64,000 nucleotides of DNA from the NCBI GenBank assembly GCA_020636215.1, contig JACJYG010000004.1, positions 1,550,001 to 1,614,000 of the forward strand, given 5' to 3'. How positions within the stretch are numbered: position 1 is the stretch's first letter; every line of letters starts with the position of its first letter. Both the position numbers and the translations under genes were made by a program. Shown piece by piece: positions 61,788-64,000 of the stretch. The notes under the pieces were generated by a model that worked only from the letters and a program-made list of their open reading frames with translations, was not told the origin of the DNA and did not search any database. The stretch is from Lewinellaceae bacterium (GTDB taxonomy: Bacteria > Bacteroidota > Bacteroidia > Chitinophagales > Saprospiraceae).

Positions 61788-64000
61788 AATATCCGGAGCC
61801 AGCTTATCGATGATCTTTTTTTCTGGCTCAAACCGGCGGCAGGCGTTAAGATGCTGCGCCCGGTAAAGGGTACGGCGCCGCTCAGCTCATTGCTGTCTTT
61901 TATTTTTGAGAATTCCACCTGGTTGGTGGCCAGGCCGTAGTTTTCGGTGACGTAAGAAGTGGCGTAGCTGTAGTCATAAGGGTCGTCTTTTGGGGCGCCA
62001 GGGTTTTTCACCTGGGAAAAGGCTACTCTCCAATCCAGTATCAGAGGATGCCAGCCGGTACTTTTCGGATGAAGCGCGAAATTGTCGGGTTCTTCCGTTT
62101 TGATCGTATTTAATTTGGTGTTGATGCCGGTAAAAGTGCCGGATGCAGCAGGAGGCCCGTTAACTGCCATGGAGCAGCAGGCCAGCAGGTTGTCATCCCG
62201 GAGGCGGCCGTCCTGTCCGTGCCGGGGGCTTGGCGGTAAGCCAGTCAGCAGGAGTGCCGGCTCATTAGGTTGCCAGTAACGGGGCGCAGCAGTAGGTTGC
62301 AGGATAAACTTTGGCTGGTGTTTAATAAGCCCGGGCAGCATGGCCTCCAGAAGGAGGCGGTTGTATCTCAAATAGGCCTCCGGCTTCCACCCACCTGTGC
62401 CTTTAAGCGCCTGAAGTTGGGCAGCTTCCGGCGGGACAGTGCCGGGGAAGGACAGGGGCAGAGCCGGGTCATCCAGGAGCTTTTGGTTCAGGCTTTTCAG
62501 GACGCTTGCGCTGTCCGCTGAGGCAAAGTTTATACTTTGAATAGCAGGCGCCTGTAATTTAGCAACCGCGGCGACAAAGTTTTCCCAATCTGTGATATCG
62601 CCGGCCTGCAGGTATTGAAGCTGCTTCTGGAATTGTAAAAGGCTGCTGCTTATGGCCTGGTGCTTGGTTTGCAATTTTTGCTGCAGGTCAGTTTTTTGTT
62701 GCTGTAAGCCTGATAAAACGACGCCTATTTCCCACTCTTCGATGAAGGCCCGCATATTATCCAGGTCTTTTTTCGCCTGGGCCGGGTCAAATACTGGCCC
62801 CATCTGTTGCGGTTTGTTCGAAGGGGGCGGAGGAGGTGCTGCTCCCATATTTCCAGGTGGCGGCGGTGGAGCTCCCATATTTCCAGGTGGCGGAGGCGGT
62901 GCTGCTCCGAGTGATCCCGGTGGTGGCGGTGGGGGAGGTGCTCCGTTTCCGGGCGGCGGCGGCGGTATGTTACTCGTGGTTTCAGGTGGCGGTGGTGGCG
63001 GCTGGTGCAATACTTCGTTTTCCTGAAGGGTATAGCTGCACCAATCAACAAAAATTTGTTGTTGCAGGGATTCGATCTGGAAGTTGGTTTGGCTGAGTTG
63101 CTGTTGTAGGTTATTGAGTTCGTTGAGCATATCGGCCAGGTTCTCCGGCAGAGTGGCCTCTTCTCCGGCCCGGGTAGCACCTGCCCTGTTATTAGTGGAA
63201 CTTTGGTTACGTACGGTCCAGATGGCGCCGCCGGGTACTGCCTGAAACCCTTTGGCATGACGGGCTTCCTCAAATTTCGGCCCCAGGTCCTGCTGCTGAT
63301 GCTGCAGGCTTGATTCCAGTTGCAATGCCTCCAGGTAGTCTTCCACCAGCGCTTTTTCTTTAGTGGCCATCTTCTCCGCCAGGAAGGCCGACATGGCCTC
63401 GGTTCCGGTATTGCCGATCGCCAGGCTTACTTTGGAGGTATCGGGCAGGGTATTGGGCTTAGGGCCCACGGTGCCGCGGGCGTAGTACAGTGTTTGGGTG
63501 GGCAGTTGTTGATCGATCAGGCTGTCCAGTTTCGTCCGGATGGTTTTTTCAGCAGTTTCGTTGGCCGGCCCCAGGGTGTTGCCCAGCTTCAGGGGTACGG
63601 TGCTCAGGGTACCGGAAGTGGCCGTTGGGCTATCGAGGGTGAGCCAGCCGTTGGCGGCCATCAATTTCCAGTTATCAGCACCGACATCGGCCTGTTGGAG
63701 GGTTATGGGTAAGAACCACTGAAATTCTTCCGTTATAGCTTCCAGTAATTGGATATTGGGGTATGGGGTAGGGTTCTTGCCCAGGAAATCCTTTCGGAAC
63801 AGGGCGTAATAGTCCAGGCCGGGATCGCTGAAGAAGCCAAGCAACCCGTAGGTTCGGGCGGCACTCATCGCCTGCATCTCGGCATCGTAAAACCCAAATA
63901 CGCTGCGGCAATTCGGGTAGAAAGCCGCGAAGGAGGGTTCGCCGTAGCCCACTGCAGTCAGGGGTGTGGGAAGATAGTCATCAGGTGTGGCCGGCGGCGG
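61784..64000 (-). CDS. Giant polyproline protein, N-terminal part (5' end outside window)
   Basis: The open frame enters from the right edge (the codons above 63952 also read through) and is clean to about 61820. It shows SVFGFYDAEMQAMSAARTYGLLGFFSDPGLDYYALF, FLPITLQQADVGADNW, KVSLAIGNTGTEAMSAFLAEKMA, KGFQAVPGGAIWTVRN and a coiled coil (LADMLNELNNLQQQLSQTNFQIESLQQQIF). A formin-like polyproline segment follows (six to seven runs of 5-7 Pro separated by GN/GAA/GSL; 62825-63005), then a second coiled coil (KKDLDNMRAFIEEWEIGVVLSGLQQQKTDLQQKLQTKHQAI), and RYWQPNEPALLLTGLPPSPRHGQDGRL. Together with the downstream segments it exceeds 1480 residues. No signal peptide is visible because the start is outside. 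Function unknown; it heads the visible island. Confidence 0.78.
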   Translation of the reverse strand, partial: PPPATPDDYLPTPLTAVGYGEPSFAAFYPNCRSVFGFYDAEMQAMSAARTYGLLGFFSDPGLDYYALFRKDFLGKNPTPYPNIQLLEAITEEFQWFLPITLQQADVGADNWKLMAANGWLTLDSPTATSGTLSTVPLKLGNTLGPANETAEKTIRTKLDSLIDQQLPTQTLYYARGTVGPKPNTLPDTSKVSLAIGNTGTEAMSAFLAEKMATKEKALVEDYLEALQLESSLQHQQQDLGPKFEEARHAKGFQAVPGGAIWTVRNQSSTNNRAGATRAGEEATLPENLADMLNELNNLQQQLSQTNFQIESLQQQIFVDWCSYTLQENEVLHQPPPPPPETTSNIPPPPPGNGAPPPPPPPGSLGAAPPPPPGNMGAPPPPPGNMGAAPPPPPSNKPQQMGPVFDPAQAKKDLDNMRAFIEEWEIGVVLSGLQQQKTDLQQKLQTKHQAISSSLLQFQKQLQYLQAGDITDWENFVAAVAKLQAPAIQSINFASADSASVLKSLNQKLLDDPALPLSFPGTVPPEAAQLQALKGTGGWKPEAYLRYNRLLLEAMLPGLIKHQPKFILQPTAAPRYWQPNEPALLLTGLPPSPRHGQDGRLRDDNLLACCSMAVNGPPAASGTFTGINTKLNTIKTEEPDNFALHPKSTGWHPLILDWRVAFSQVKNPGAPKDDPYDYSYATSYVTENYGLATNQVEFSKIKDSNELSGAVPFTGRSILTPAAGLSQKKRSSISWLRIF
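62825..63005. repeat. Repeat encoding PPPPPGNMGA-type polyproline units
   Basis: The unit GGTGGCGGcGGtGGAGCTCCCATATTTCC and variants occur about six times. Translated on the minus strand they give alternating Pro runs and Gly-Asn/Met-Gly-Ala spacers, as in FH1 domains of formins. Two adjacent units near 62846-62890 are almost identical, indicating recent duplication. Confidence 0.8.

Noticed and set aside
44730..64000. Contractile injection system, Tc toxin or prophage
   Set aside because: No sheath, tube, baseplate, terminase, capsid, integrase or Tc-type subunit was recognised; only fibre-like and toxin-like parts are present.
1..64000. tRNA, rRNA or riboswitch genes
   Set aside because: No cloverleaf, rRNA signature or known riboswitch core could be recognised by eye; a covariance-model scan would be needed to exclude them.

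Overview
The window looks like a chromosome fragment from a Bacteroidota member of the Saprospiria (Lewinella/Haliscomenobacter-like). This rests on type IX secretion sorting domains (CHU_C at 662-2266, a type A tail at 25739), DUF4294, DUF5686 and DUF2202 proteins, a Bacteroidota TAnnTTTG promoter before purF, and the general look of the proteins. No rRNA, tRNA, CRISPR array or intact transposase was found.

Layout. 1-6.1 kb: end of an outer-membrane barrel gene, a secreted CHU_C protein, a scar of an ArsR/MFS locus, and a three-gene ABC importer (substrate-binding lipoprotein, permease, ATPase). 6.2-8 kb: a CbpA-type J protein, a small unknown protein and a relic of a VgrG-like spike gene. 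8.3-12.4 kb: a ferrous-iron operon (DtxR/MntR repressor, membrane-anchored HTH-FeoA fusion, FeoB split into GTPase and permease genes), closed by a strong terminator. 12.4-15.6 kb: a divergent EF-hand/DUF2202 lipoprotein pair whose promoters share one bipartite element, followed by an ECF sigma factor and a membrane protein. 15.6-35.7 kb: mostly housekeeping and envelope genes (methyltransferase, two amidohydrolases, DUF4294, cysS, a broken secreted protein, a lipoprotein, an EEP-family enzyme, two rhomboids, mutL, DUF5686). 35.8-40.8 kb: a caspase-like CHAT-nSTAND-TM-WD40 protein cut by one in-frame TAG, with a co-directional partner. 41-44.6 kb: purF and a methionine-type aminotransferase.

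44.7-64 kb is an accessory island of giant genes, all on the minus strand and running off the right edge. In transcription order it encodes: a >1480-residue protein with a formin-like polyproline segment; an exported fibre/beta-trefoil protein; a protein resembling the anthrax edema factor/ExoY nucleotidyl cyclases; a small coiled-coil protein; an approximately 1600-residue DUF6603-like protein; a 768-residue uncharacterised protein; and an approximately 1000-residue helical-repeat protein with a membrane segment. Many of these frames are broken by single-base shifts, while neighbouring 1.4-2.4 kb frames are intact. The island may be decaying, or its consensus sequence may be poor. It is the best candidate here for an undescribed system.

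Intergenic space is rich in short tandem repeats of 9-11 bp period and in nested palindromic elements.
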